Origin: Actinomadura craniellae
GTDB lineage: Bacteria > Actinomycetota > Actinomycetes > Streptosporangiales > Streptosporangiaceae
Direction of reading: 5' to 3'
Assembly: GCF_003289645.1 (NCBI RefSeq)
Contig: NZ_QLYX01000014.1
Location: 124,001 to 188,000 of the forward strand
DNA length: 64,000 nt
Numbering within the stretch: position 1 is the first letter of the stretch; the number at the start of each line of letters is the position of its first letter. Below are positions 40,970 to 50,121 of this stretch, piece after piece. Both the position numbers and the translations under genes were made by a program. The notes under the pieces were generated by a model, which saw nothing but the letters and a program-made list of their open reading frames with translations, had not been told where the DNA came from and ran no database searches.

Positions 40970-42757
40970 TCACCGCCGCCCGAAGAACTCCTGCGCCTTG
41001 GTCCGGGCACCCTTGCGCACCACGCCCCAGGAGTCGGGGTCGCCCTTGGCGATCGCCTCGACGACGTCCTTGATCTGCTCGAAGTCCGCGTGCGGCGGGA
41101 TGGGCGGGATGTCGGGGTCGCAGTGCACGTCGAGGACGGTGGGCCGGTCCGACAGCAGCGCCCGCTCCCAGGCGGGGCCGATCGCCTCGGGCTTCTCGAT
41201 CTCGATGCCCTCCAGGCCGATCGAGCGGGCGAACGCGGCATAGGACACGTCCGGCAGCGTCTGGGACTCCTCGAACTTCGGCGACCCGCCCATCGCCCGC
41301 AACTCCCAGGTGACCTGGTTGAGGTCGTTGTTGTGCAGGACGGCCACGATCAGCCGGGGGTCGGACCACCGCTGGTGATAGCGCTTGATCGAGATCAGCT
41401 CGGCGAGCCCGTTCATCTGCATCGCACCGTCGCCGACCAGCGCGATCGCGGGCCGGCCCGGGTGGGCGAACTTGGCACCGATCGCGTACGGCACCCCGCA
41501 CCCCATGGTCGCCAGCGTCCCCGACAGGGTGCCGCGCATCCGGCCGCGGAACTTCAGGTCGCGGGCGTACCAGTTGGCCGCCGACCCCGAGTCGGCCGTC
41601 ACGATGGCGTCGTCGGGCAGCCGGGACGACAGTTCCCAGAACAACCGCATCGGGTTGATCGGCTCGGCCGGGACGAGCGCCTGCCGCTCCACGACCTCCC
41701 ACCAGCGCGCGACACCCCGCTCCACGCCTTCGCGCCAGGACCGGTCCTCCGTGCGGCGCAGCCGGGGGATCAGCGCGCGCAGCGTCTCCGCGGCGTCGCC
41801 GACCAGGTTGACCTCGGTCGGGTAGCGCAGCCCGATCAGCCGGCCGTCGATGTCGATCTGCACGGCCCGGGCCGACCCGAACTCGGGCAGGAACTGGCTG
41901 TAGGGGAAGTTGGAGCCGACGATCAGCAGCGTGTCGCAGTCGCGCATCAGCTCGTAGGAGGGGCGGGTGCCCAGCAGCCCGATGGCCCCGGTGACATACG
42001 GCAGGTCGTCGGGCAGGACGTCCTTGCCGAGCAGGGCCTTGGCCACCCCGGCGCCGGTGAGCTCGGCGACCTCCTGGACCTCCGCCGCCGCGTACCGGGC
42101 GCCCTGGCCGACCAGGATCGCCACCTTCGAGCCGGCGTTGATCACCTCGGCGGCCCGCTCGACCTCGCTCTCGGGCGCCCGGGTCACCGGCCGCACGTAG
42201 CCCGGCGCCGAGGACGGCACGTTCTTGAACGCGTGGGCGGGCGGCTCGTAGGTCTCCTCCTGGAGGTCGGACGGGATGATCACGCAGGTCGGGGCCCGCT
42301 CGGCCAGCGCGATCCGCATCGCCCGGTCGATCAGGTTGGGCAGTTGCGCGGGCACCGTCGCCGTCTGCACGAACGCGCCGGCGACGTCCTTGTACAGGGT
42401 CTGCAGGTCCACCTCCTGCTGGTAGCTGCCACCCATCGCGCTGCGCGCGGTCTGACCGACGATCGCCACCACCGGCACATGGTCGAGCTTGGCGTCGTAC
42501 AGGCCGTTGAGCAGGTGGATCGCGCCCGGGCCGCTGGTCGCCATGCACACCCCGGGCCAGCCGCTGAACTTGGCGTAGCCGACCGCCTGGAACGCCGCCA
42601 TCTCCTCGTGCCGGCTCTGCACGAACCGGGGGTCGTCGCCGGCCCGGCCGAAGGCCGCCAGGATCCCGTTGATCCCGTCCCCGGGGTAGCCGAAGACGTA
42701 CTCCACCCCCCACTCGCGCAGCCGCTGGAGCACGTGGTCGCCCACCGTCGGAGCCAT
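40970..42757 (-). CDS. Thiamine pyrophosphate-dependent enzyme, pyruvate oxidase/dehydrogenase (PoxB)-like
   Basis: ThDP enzyme of 595 residues with the three standard domains. The activating glutamate lies in SRHEEMAAF, the ThDP motif is GDGAMQMNG followed about 27 residues later by HNNDLN. PoxB-like proteins oxidatively decarboxylate pyruvate to acetate; acetolactate synthase and other 2-oxo acid enzymes share the fold. No partner subunit is adjacent. ATG 42757 has GAAAGGTGAA nearby as ribosome binding site. It is divergent from the methyltransferase array. Confidence 0.88.
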   Translation of the reverse strand: MAPTVGDHVLQRLREWGVEYVFGYPGDGINGILAAFGRAGDDPRFVQSRHEEMAAFQAVGYAKFSGWPGVCMATSGPGAIHLLNGLYDAKLDHVPVVAIVGQTARSAMGGSYQQEVDLQTLYKDVAGAFVQTATVPAQLPNLIDRAMRIALAERAPTCVIIPSDLQEETYEPPAHAFKNVPSSAPGYVRPVTRAPESEVERAAEVINAGSKVAILVGQGARYAAAEVQEVAELTGAGVAKALLGKDVLPDDLPYVTGAIGLLGTRPSYELMRDCDTLLIVGSNFPYSQFLPEFGSARAVQIDIDGRLIGLRYPTEVNLVGDAAETLRALIPRLRRTEDRSWREGVERGVARWWEVVERQALVPAEPINPMRLFWELSSRLPDDAIVTADSGSAANWYARDLKFRGRMRGTLSGTLATMGCGVPYAIGAKFAHPGRPAIALVGDGAMQMNGLAELISIKRYHQRWSDPRLIVAVLHNNDLNQVTWELRAMGGSPKFEESQTLPDVSYAAFARSIGLEGIEIEKPEAIGPAWERALLSDRPTVLDVHCDPDIPPIPPHADFEQIKDVVEAIAKGDPDSWGVVRKGARTKAQEFFGRR

Positions 42758-42847
42758 GATCGTTCACCTTTCGCCGGGTACTCTCCCGTCCGCGCTTCCC
42801 CGGAGCGGTGCACGAAACCGCGAAATCACCCCGAGTTAAAGGGCGTC

Positions 42848-42893
42848 GAACAAACTTGTCCGCCTGAGTCACGGGCGAATGCGGGGCTACCAT
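42848..42893 (+). promoter_or_regulatory. Leaderless promoter with upstream dyad, methyltransferase copy 1
   Basis: Dyad GAACA-N4-TGTCC at 42848-42861; 26 bases later TACCAT (42888-42893), six bases before GTG 42900. Same layout as the other three copies. Confidence 0.65.
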
Positions 42894-42899
42894 GGCCGC

Positions 42900-43724
42900 G
42901 TGACGTCGCCCGGGCCCCCTGAGATGCCGAGGTTCGATCCCACGGTGCCCTCCGAGGCCCGGGTGTTCAATCGCTTCACCGGCGGCAAGGACAACTTCGC
43001 GCCCGACCGCGAACTCGCCCGGCTCGCGCTGGAGATCGCACCGGAACTGCCGGTGATATTCCGCGAGTCCCACAGGTTCTTCGACCGCGCCGTCCGGTTC
43101 CTGGTCGACGCCGGGGTACAGCAGTTCATCGACGTCGGGTGCGGGATGCCCACCCCGAACAGCCTCTACCACATACTCCAGTCGATCGTCCCGGACGCGA
43201 AGGTCGCCTGCGTCGACAACGACCCCGTCGTGGTGACGCACGGGCGCGCGCTCGCCGAAGTCGAGGGCTCCGTCCGCTACGTCCACGCCGACGCCCGCGA
43301 CCCCGACCGGATGCTCGACCACCCCGACCTCACCCAGGTCATCGACCTAGGAAGCCCGGTCGCGATCCTGCTCCAGTCGCTGCTCGCCGTCATCACCGAG
43401 GACGACGTCGCCCGCACGACGGCCCGGCGGCTCGTCGACCGCCTGCCGTCCGGCTGCGGGTACCTGCTGGTCACCCACCCGGTCGGCGACATCCGGCCCG
43501 AGGTCACCACGCTGCTCGCCGAGCTCTACCAGGACCAGGGAACGATCAAGGGTGAGCGCAAGACGAACGCCCGCCCCTGGAAGGACGTGGAGCGTTTCAT
43601 GGACGGCCTCCAGCTCGTGCCGCCCGGGATGGTCCCCCTCCCCGACTGGCGGCCCGACCCCGGCGAGCCCACCATCGACACCTCCGCCTTCTGGGTCATC
43701 GGCGGGATCGGCCAGAAACCCTGA
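42900..43724 (+). CDS. DUF574/Methyltransf_19 SAM-dependent methyltransferase, array copy 1
   Basis: 274 residues of the actinobacterial S-adenosyl methyltransferase family (PF04672, DUF574). GGKDNF at 28-33 is the family mark; the SAM loop is IDVGCGMPT (77-85) and VDNDPVVV carries the acidic residue for the ribose. No substrate is known for this family. GTG 42900 is chosen because a TACCAT -10 box ends six bases upstream; an in-frame ATG 42879 would add seven residues and overlaps that box. First of four tandem paralogues. Confidence 0.85.
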   Translation: MTSPGPPEMPRFDPTVPSEARVFNRFTGGKDNFAPDRELARLALEIAPELPVIFRESHRFFDRAVRFLVDAGVQQFIDVGCGMPTPNSLYHILQSIVPDAKVACVDNDPVVVTHGRALAEVEGSVRYVHADARDPDRMLDHPDLTQVIDLGSPVAILLQSLLAVITEDDVARTTARRLVDRLPSGCGYLLVTHPVGDIRPEVTTLLAELYQDQGTIKGERKTNARPWKDVERFMDGLQLVPPGMVPLPDWRPDPGEPTIDTSAFWVIGGIGQKP

Positions 43725-43782
43725 ACCGCAGACCCCTCGGCGGCGGACGAAATCGCAGAGTCACCCCGAGTTAGCGAAAATT

Positions 43783-43828
43783 GAGCAAGCATGTTCCCCC
43801 GGTTCGTAGGCGAATGCGGGGTTACCAT
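43783..43828 (+). promoter_or_regulatory. Leaderless promoter with upstream dyad, methyltransferase copy 2
   Basis: Dyad GAGCA-N4-TGTTC at 43783-43796, then TACCAT at 43823-43828, six bases before GTG 43835. Spacing identical to copy 1. Confidence 0.65.
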
Positions 43829-43834
43829 GACCGC

Positions 43835-44659
43835 GTGACTTCGCCCGAGCCTCCTGATATGCCGAGGTTCGATCCCACGGTGCCCTCCCAGGCCCGGGTG
43901 TTCGACAGACTCACCGGCGGCAAGGACAACTTCGCGCCCGACCGCGGCCTCGCCGAGATCTTCCTGGAGATCGCGCCGGAGCTGCCGGTGCTGTTCCGCG
44001 AGCGCTGCAGGTTCTTCGACCGCGCCGCCCGGTTCCTGGTCGACGCCGGGGTCCGGCAGTTCATCGACGTCGGGTGCGGCATGCCCGCCCCCCACAACCT
44101 GCACCACGTGCTCCGGCCGATCGCTCAGGACGCGAAGGTCGTCTACGTCGACCACGACCCCGTCGTGGTGTCGCACGGGCGCGCACTCGCCGAAGTCCAC
44201 GACACCGTCCGCTACGTCCACGCCGACGCCCGCGACCCCGACCGGATGCTCGACCACCCCGACCTCACCCAGGTCATCGACCTGAACGACCCCGTCGCGA
44301 TCCTGCTGGATTCGCTGCTCTCCCCCATCACCGAGGACGACGTCGTCACCACGATGGTCCGGCGGATCATCGAGCGCCTGCCGTCCGGCTGCGGATACCT
44401 GCTGATCACCGACTCGGTCAGCGACATCCGGCCCGAGGTCACCGCCGCGCTCGCCCGGCTCTACCAGGAGCAGGGGGTGGTCAAGGGCGAGCACAAGGAG
44501 AACACCCGTTCCTGGAAGGAACTGGAGCACTTCATGGACGGCCTCCAGTTGGTGCCGCCCGGGATGGTCCCCCTCCCCGGCTGGCGGCCCCACCTCGGCG
44601 AGCCCACCGTCGACACCGCGACCTTCTGGCTCGTCGGCGGGATCGGCCGGAAACCCTGA
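43835..44659 (+). CDS. DUF574 SAM-dependent methyltransferase, array copy 2
   Basis: 274 residues. Same architecture as copy 1 with GGKDNF, IDVGCGMPA and VDHDPVVV. It differs mainly around residues 35-60 (LAEIFLEIAPELPVLFRERCRF) and in the C-terminal region (KENTRSWKELEHF). It has its own leaderless promoter, so the four genes need not form one operon. 111 bases separate it from copy 1. Confidence 0.85.
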   Translation: MTSPEPPDMPRFDPTVPSQARVFDRLTGGKDNFAPDRGLAEIFLEIAPELPVLFRERCRFFDRAARFLVDAGVRQFIDVGCGMPAPHNLHHVLRPIAQDAKVVYVDHDPVVVSHGRALAEVHDTVRYVHADARDPDRMLDHPDLTQVIDLNDPVAILLDSLLSPITEDDVVTTMVRRIIERLPSGCGYLLITDSVSDIRPEVTAALARLYQEQGVVKGEHKENTRSWKELEHFMDGLQLVPPGMVPLPGWRPHLGEPTVDTATFWLVGGIGRKP

Positions 44660-44723
44660 ACCGCCGGGCGCCGCCCCTCGACGACGCACGAAACCACGGG
44701 ATCGACCCGAGGTGGCAGGCGCT

Positions 44724-44769
44724 GAACAAATCCGTTCGCCCGAGTTGTAGGCGAATGCGGGGCTACCAT
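44724..44769 (+). promoter_or_regulatory. Leaderless promoter with upstream dyad, methyltransferase copy 3
   Basis: Dyad GAACA-N4-CGTTC at 44724-44737, then TACCAT at 44764-44769, six bases before GTG 44776. Confidence 0.65.
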
Positions 44770-44775
44770 GGCCGC

Positions 44776-45600
44776 GTGACTTCACCGGGGCCCGCCGAAC
44801 TGCCAGGGTTCGACCCCACGGTGCCCTCCGAGGCCCGGGTGACCGACAGCTTCACCGGCGGCAAGGACAACTTCGCGGCCGATCGCGAGCTCGCCAAGCT
44901 CGCCCTGGAGATCGCACCGGAACTGCCGATGGTGTTCCAGGAGTCCCGCAAGTTCGCCGACCGTGCCGCCCGGTTCCTGGTCGACGCCGGAGTCCGGCAG
45001 TTCATCGACGTCGGGTGCGGCATGCCCACCCCCGACAGCCTGCACCACGTGCTCCGACCGGTCGCCCCCGACGCGAAGGTCGCCTACGTCGACCACGACC
45101 CCGTCGTGGTGGCACACGGACGGGCGCTCATCGACATCACCGGTCCCGTCCGCTTCGTCCAGGCCGACGCCCGCGACCCCGACCGGATGCTCGACCACCC
45201 CGACCTCACCCGGATCATCGACCTGAACGCCCCTGTCGCGATCCTGCTCCAGTCGCTGCTCACCGTCATCCCCGAGGACGACGTCGCCACCGCGGTGGTC
45301 CGGCGGTTCATCGACCGCCTGCCGTCCGGCCACGGATACCTGCTGGTCACCCACGCGGTCCGCGACATCCGGCCCGAGGTCACCGCCGAGCTCGCCCAGC
45401 TCTACCAGGAGCAGGGGACGGTCAAGGGCGAGCACAAGGAGAACGTCCGTTCCTGGAAGGAGGTGGAGCATTTCCTGGACGGCCTCCGGCTGGTGCCGCC
45501 CGGGGTGGTCCCCCTCCCCGACTGGCGGCCCGACCCCGGCGAGCCCACCATCGACACCTCCGCCTTCTGGGTCGTCGGCGGGATCGGCCAGAAGCCCTGA
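44776..45600 (+). CDS. DUF574 SAM-dependent methyltransferase, array copy 3
   Basis: 274 residues, closest to copy 4: both open VTSPGPAELP and share long identical stretches through the SAM-binding half (GVRQFIDVGCGMPTPDSLHH). Motifs GGKDNF, IDVGCGMPT and VDHDPVVV are intact, so it should bind SAM. The acceptor-binding differences lie at residues 35-65 and after 170. Confidence 0.85.
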   Translation: MTSPGPAELPGFDPTVPSEARVTDSFTGGKDNFAADRELAKLALEIAPELPMVFQESRKFADRAARFLVDAGVRQFIDVGCGMPTPDSLHHVLRPVAPDAKVAYVDHDPVVVAHGRALIDITGPVRFVQADARDPDRMLDHPDLTRIIDLNAPVAILLQSLLTVIPEDDVATAVVRRFIDRLPSGHGYLLVTHAVRDIRPEVTAELAQLYQEQGTVKGEHKENVRSWKEVEHFLDGLRLVPPGVVPLPDWRPDPGEPTIDTSAFWVVGGIGQKP

Positions 45601-45635
45601 ACCGCGGAATCGCCGTCGAACGATAATGCGGCACC

Positions 45636-45681
45636 GAACAAACCTGTTCGCCCGAGTCGTAGGTGAATGCGGGGCTACCAT
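45636..45681 (+). promoter_or_regulatory. Leaderless promoter with upstream dyad, methyltransferase copy 4
   Basis: Dyad GAACA-N4-TGTTC at 45636-45649 (perfect arms), then TACCAT at 45676-45681, six bases before GTG 45688. Confidence 0.65.
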
Positions 45682-45687
45682 GGCCGC

Positions 45688-46509
45688 GTGACTTCACCGG
45701 GGCCCGCCGAACTGCCGAGGTTCGACCCCACGATGCCCTCCCACGCCCGGGTGGTCGATCGCTTCGCCGGTGGCAAGGACAACTTCGCGCCGGATCGCGA
45801 GCTCGCCCGGCTCGCCCTGGAGATCGCACCGGAGATTCCGCTGCTGTTCCAGGAGGCCCGCAAGTTCGCCGACCGTGCCGCCCGGTTCCTGGTCGAGGCT
45901 GGAGTCCGGCAGTTCATCGACGTCGGGTGCGGCATGCCCACCCCCGACAGCCTGCACCACGTGCTCCGACCGGTCGCCCCCGACGCGAAGGTCGCCTACG
46001 TCGACCACGACCCCGTCGTGGTGGCACACGGACGGGCGTGCGTCGACATCGACGGCCCCGTCCGCTTCGTCCAGGCCGACGCCCGCGACCCCGACCGGAT
46101 GCTCGACCACCCCGACCTCACCCGGATCATCGACCTGGACGCCCCGGTCGCGATCCTGCTCCAGTCACTGCTCGCCGACTTCGCCGATGACGACCTCGCC
46201 ACCGCGATGGTCCGGCGGATCGTCGAGCGCCTGCCGTCCGGCCACGGATACCTGCTGATCACCCACGCGATCTGCGACATCCGGCCCGAGGCCACCGCCG
46301 CGCTCGCCCGGCTCTACGCGGAGCGCGGGATGGTCGACGGTCACCGTGAGAGGGCCCGCTCCTGGAAGGAGGTGGAGCACTTCATGGACGGCCTCCGGCC
46401 CGTGCCGCCCGGCGTGGTCCCCCTCCCCGACTGGCGGCCCGACCCCGGCGAGCCCACCATCGACACCTCCGCCTTCTGGGTCGTCGGCGGGATCGGCCGG
46501 AAACCCTGA
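45688..46509 (+). CDS. DUF574 SAM-dependent methyltransferase, array copy 4
   Basis: 273 residues, one shorter than its siblings because of a change near residue 215 (YAERGMVDGHRERARSW). All SAM motifs are intact (GGKDNF, IDVGCGMPT, VDHDPVVV). It ends ten bases before the convergent ppx gene with no clear terminator. High similarity to copy 3 indicates a recent duplication. Confidence 0.85.
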   Translation: MTSPGPAELPRFDPTMPSHARVVDRFAGGKDNFAPDRELARLALEIAPEIPLLFQEARKFADRAARFLVEAGVRQFIDVGCGMPTPDSLHHVLRPVAPDAKVAYVDHDPVVVAHGRACVDIDGPVRFVQADARDPDRMLDHPDLTRIIDLDAPVAILLQSLLADFADDDLATAMVRRIVERLPSGHGYLLITHAICDIRPEATAALARLYAERGMVDGHRERARSWKEVEHFMDGLRPVPPGVVPLPDWRPDPGEPTIDTSAFWVVGGIGRKP

Positions 46510-46519
46510 GGCGAGAACC

Positions 46520-47533
46520 TCAGGTCGACGCGCACGCGGTGACCGGCACCCGGCGCGGGCCGGGCCGGGTGAACGGCTGGATCAGGTGGGCGATGTCCCC
46601 GGCGCCGTCGAGGCCGGAGATCCCCTGCAACCGGCGTAGCGCGATCCCCTCGCGCAGTGCCCAGGGGCAGAGGTCGAAGGCCGGCACGCCCAGCTCGACC
46701 ATGACGGCCTCGGCCACCGCCGCGCCCGCGACGATCTGCCGGGACCGGGGGGCCGAGACGCCCCGCAGCCGGGCGCGCCGGGCCGCCTCCATGGTGGCGA
46801 GGTCGCGGCCGCAGGTGCGGAGCGCGGACAGTTCCAGCCGCCGGGGGGCGTGCCCCTGGCGTGCGCCGGCCAGGATCGCCAGTTGCTCGAAGGTCCTGGA
46901 GGCGGCGACCGGCCGTGCCGCCCGGCGGTCGGCCGGCGGCGGCAGTTCGGCCAGCACTTCGGCGAAATGGTCGCGGACCCGGCGGCGCAGCCGCTTCACC
47001 CGCTTGCGGCCGGGCGGGTCGTCCGGCAGGTGCTCGCGGGTCAGCCGGCCCGCCCCCAGCGGCAGCGACAGGGCCACCTGCGGGTCCGTCCCGTCGCCGT
47101 AGGCGATCTCCAGCGAGCCGCCGCCGATGTCGGCCAGCAGGATCGGCCCCGCCGACCAGCCGAACCAGGCGCGGGCCGCCCGGAAGGTCAGCCGGGCCTC
47201 GGTCGCGCCGCTCAGGAACCCCAGCCGCACGCCGCCGGCCGCCGTGACGTGCTCCACGACCTCGGTCGCGTTGGCGGCGTCGCGCACCGCCGAGGTGGCG
47301 TAGGCGATCAGTTCGGCCGCCCCCGCGTCCCGGGCGGCGTCCGCCGCCCGGGCGACCGCCCGGGCCAGCCGGCGCACCGCCGCCCGCTCGATCTCTCCGC
47401 CGGGGCCGGTGGCCTCGGCCAGCCGGACGGGGTACTTGACCCGGTGCACCGGGGTGGGCGGGCGCCCCGGCAGCAGGTCGGTGACAAGAAGCTGCGTCGA
47501 ACGGGATCCGACGTCCAACACCCCTGCGCGCAT
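46520..47533 (-). CDS. ppx: Ppx/GppA-family exopolyphosphatase
   Basis: ASKHA-fold phosphatase of 337 residues. Phosphate-binding loops are LDVGSRSTQLLVTD at the N-terminus and LLADIGGGSLEIAYG in the middle, with YATSAVRDAAN between. The short form without an HD domain is usual in actinobacteria and hydrolyses polyphosphate or pppGpp. ATG 47533 begins the conserved core directly. No operon partners are evident. Confidence 0.9.
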   Translation of the reverse strand: MRAGVLDVGSRSTQLLVTDLLPGRPPTPVHRVKYPVRLAEATGPGGEIERAAVRRLARAVARAADAARDAGAAELIAYATSAVRDAANATEVVEHVTAAGGVRLGFLSGATEARLTFRAARAWFGWSAGPILLADIGGGSLEIAYGDGTDPQVALSLPLGAGRLTREHLPDDPPGRKRVKRLRRRVRDHFAEVLAELPPPADRRAARPVAASRTFEQLAILAGARQGHAPRRLELSALRTCGRDLATMEAARRARLRGVSAPRSRQIVAGAAVAEAVMVELGVPAFDLCPWALREGIALRRLQGISGLDGAGDIAHLIQPFTRPGPRRVPVTACAST

Positions 47534-47621
47534 GGCGCCGCTTTACCCCGGCTTGACTCCCACCACACACCCGGGCCCCTGGCCTGCGGCCGCTCAGAAC
47601 AGCGCCGGCCGGCCCTGCCGG

Positions 47622-49802
47622 TCAGGACGCCGCCGGGGCCAGCCGGCGCTGCTCCAACTCGACGATCTGGCGGGCCAGGGACTGCTCGGAGATGTCCACG
47701 GCGTCGGGCGTGGAGTCGGCGAGGTCGCTGCGCCGGGCGTAGTCGTCGAAGAGCCGAGCCTTGGTGTGCAGGATCTCCAGCATCCGCTGGTCCACGCTGT
47801 CGGCCGCCAGCAGCCGGTGTACCTGGACCTTGCGGACCTGGCCCATCCGGTGGGCGCGGGCGACGGCCTGGCTCTCCATGGTCGGCTTGATCTGCGGCTC
47901 GCACAGGATCACCACCGAGGCGGCCTGGAGGTTGAGGCCGACCCCGCCCGCCTGGATCTGGGCGAGCAGGACCGCGTGGCCCGGGGCGGCGGCGAACTCG
48001 TCCACCACTTCCTGGCGGCGTTCGGCGGCCACGTCACCGGAGATCGGCCCGAAGGCGCGCGGGCCGAGGGCGCCGTGGACGGCGGCCAGCACGTCGCGGA
48101 AGTAGGAGAAGACCACGACCTTGAGGTCGTTGTCGGCGGCCTCGGCGACGAGTTCCCGCAGCCGCTTGAGCTTGGCCGACCGGGCGGGGTCGGCGTAGGC
48201 GGCGCGGCGCATGGCCATGAAGTTCCCCTCGGCCACCGCCGCGCGGTAGGCGGCGAGGTCGGTCCGGCCGAACTCCTCCCACTCGTCCACCTGGACCAGG
48301 TCGGGTAGTTCGGTGAGCACGTCCTGCTGGTTGCGGCGCAGGTAGACGGGGGCGACGGCCTTGCGGAACACCTGGGGGCCGGCGGCGAGGCCGGCCTGCC
48401 GCAGCTGCGGGACCAGGCCGGGCTGGAGGTGGGCGACGAGGTTGTTGAACTCCTCGACCCGGTTCTCCATCGGCGTCCCGGTGAGGAACAGCACCCGGTC
48501 GGTGCGCGCGCACCAGGCGGCGACGGCCTGGGACCGGCGGGTCGTGGGGTTCTTGACGTAGTGGGCCTCGTCCACCACGAGCATCCCGAGCCGGACGTCG
48601 CCGGGGATGGTCATCCGGTACAGGGAGTCGATGGTCGTCACCGCGACGTCGCCGGCGCGGATCCACTCGGCGAGCGCCTCCGCCCGGTCCCGGCCGTGCA
48701 CGGGGTAGACCGCGAGCGTGCTGTGCCGGGCGATCTCCCGGGTCCAGTTGATCAGCACGCTGGCCGGGCAGGCCACCAGGAAGTGCGTGCGCCCCTCGGC
48801 CTTGAGGTGCGCCAGGGCGGCGATGGCCTGGACGGTTTTGCCCAGCCCCATCTCGTCGCCGAGGATCACCCGGTGCCGGGCGAGGGCGAAGCGGGCGCCG
48901 AACGACTGGTAGCCGCGTAGCGAGACCCGGCGGTGGGCGTCGTCCAGCGGCTGGGCGTTGACCTGGTCGGCCAGGTCGCCGGGGAGGAAGCCCTCGGCGG
49001 CGGCGCGGTCGGGTTCCAGGCCGGCGATCTCGGTGAGCAGGTTGTGGTACTCGGCCGAGCGCAGTTCGAAGTCGACCCACGCCTCGATCTCCGAGACGGG
49101 CGGGCGCAGCAGGTCCGCGGTGGCCTGGGCGACCAGCAGCGGTGTCTGCTGCGTCTCGGCGTCGGCGAGGACCCGCTCGACCTGGGCGGCGGCGTCCTGG
49201 GCGTGCCGCCGGCGTGCCGCGCCGGCGATCAGCATCCGCAGCCGCCCGCTCGCCGGGCGCGCGGCGGGTAGCGCCGCGGCCAGTTCCCGGTCGATCGCCG
49301 CCGCGGCGGTGATCGACCGGGGCAGTTCGGGGCCGGCGTCCACCAGCCGGTGCAGCGCGATCAGCAGGGCCGTGGTGTCGGGGTCGCGCTGCTCGACGTC
49401 GATCCGCACCGAGATGGTCTCGGCCACCGCCCGGGTGAGCTGTGCGGCGGCGGCGTGCACCTGCCGGGCGGTCTGCGCGCCGATCCCGGGGAGCAGTTGC
49501 AGCTGGTAAGGGGTGGTCTCCAGGATCTGGCCCACCGTGGAGTAGCCGGCCTGCTCCAACAGCCCCAGCCGCAGCCGGCCACCGGTCACGTCCTTGAGCC
49601 GCTCCAGCGGTACGTCGCCGAGCGCGCCGCGCGCCTCCCCGGCCCGCAGCCGGGAGATGACCTCTCCGACCGCGGACCGCGCCCGGGCGTGGTCGGACAG
49701 CAGCGTGCGGGCCGCGCCGAGCAGGCGTTCCCCGTCCGCGAGCAGGGACCTGACCGCTCTGGGCGGCAGGTCGTTCCGTGTCGTCTCCACCAAGCGCTGC
49801 AC
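47622..49802 (-). CDS. SNF2-family DEAD/DEAH-box helicase with N-terminal helix-hairpin-helix
   Basis: Superfamily 2 ATPase of 726 residues. A helix-hairpin-helix (LLPGIGAQTARQV, 103-115) precedes the SNF2 core. Motif I is DEMGLGKT (316-323), motif II DEAH, and the C-terminal half shows LLAQIQAGGVGLNLQAASVVI and ARAHRMGQ. It probably remodels DNA or protein-DNA complexes; no SWIM domain or nuclease is attached. The GTG start at 49802 has GGAAAG upstream. It is divergent from the P450 cluster, sharing a promoter region. Confidence 0.88.
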   Translation of the reverse strand: MQRLVETTRNDLPPRAVRSLLADGERLLGAARTLLSDHARARSAVGEVISRLRAGEARGALGDVPLERLKDVTGGRLRLGLLEQAGYSTVGQILETTPYQLQLLPGIGAQTARQVHAAAAQLTRAVAETISVRIDVEQRDPDTTALLIALHRLVDAGPELPRSITAAAAIDRELAAALPAARPASGRLRMLIAGAARRRHAQDAAAQVERVLADAETQQTPLLVAQATADLLRPPVSEIEAWVDFELRSAEYHNLLTEIAGLEPDRAAAEGFLPGDLADQVNAQPLDDAHRRVSLRGYQSFGARFALARHRVILGDEMGLGKTVQAIAALAHLKAEGRTHFLVACPASVLINWTREIARHSTLAVYPVHGRDRAEALAEWIRAGDVAVTTIDSLYRMTIPGDVRLGMLVVDEAHYVKNPTTRRSQAVAAWCARTDRVLFLTGTPMENRVEEFNNLVAHLQPGLVPQLRQAGLAAGPQVFRKAVAPVYLRRNQQDVLTELPDLVQVDEWEEFGRTDLAAYRAAVAEGNFMAMRRAAYADPARSAKLKRLRELVAEAADNDLKVVVFSYFRDVLAAVHGALGPRAFGPISGDVAAERRQEVVDEFAAAPGHAVLLAQIQAGGVGLNLQAASVVILCEPQIKPTMESQAVARAHRMGQVRKVQVHRLLAADSVDQRMLEILHTKARLFDDYARRSDLADSTPDAVDISEQSLARQIVELEQRRLAPAAS

Positions 49803-50121
49803 TCTTTCCGCGGCGGTTCCGGGGACATGATTCCATCACCATCCCGTGGAAACGGTCATTTCTCCAAGGTGACCGTGCGCGACCGGCCGGCCACCGGGAC
49901 CGCTCCTTGTGGACACCATGAGCAGCGATCCCGTCACCGGTTTCTGGCACGCCTTTTCGTGGACGCCATAGGGTTGTTATCTCCAACTAGGTGTTGTTAT
50001 CGTCACCATAGCCATCGAGTTGGATATTCCAACCCACTAGGAATGTCCAACCCCCGGAACGCCGTCATCCCTTTTCGGAATGTGTCGTGGGCAGCCGAAA
50101 ACCGAGCGATCGGAAGTGAAA
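49803..50121. promoter_or_regulatory. Divergent control region between SNF2 gene and P450
   Basis: About 320 bases without a gene, AT-richer than the flanks. It includes the direct repeat GTTGTTATC at 49973-49981 and 49993-50001, TCCAAC half-sites at 49982-49987 and 50046-50051, the palindrome at 50019-50033 and a -10-like TAGGAA at 50038-50043. These features point to a regulated promoter for the P450 gene. Confidence 0.6.
50019..50033 (+). promoter_or_regulatory. Operator palindrome GTTGGA-N3-TCCAAC upstream of the P450
   Basis: GTTGGATATTCCAAC is an inverted repeat lying just before the -10-like box. The same dyad with a different spacer occurs at 62804-62818, upstream of the MFS transporter at the far end of the cluster. 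Confidence 0.68.

Noticed and set aside
42879-42899. Upstream ATG as methyltransferase start
   Set aside because: It lies within the leaderless -10 region, has no ribosome binding site, and GTG 42900 begins at the family N-terminus; kept as an alternative only.
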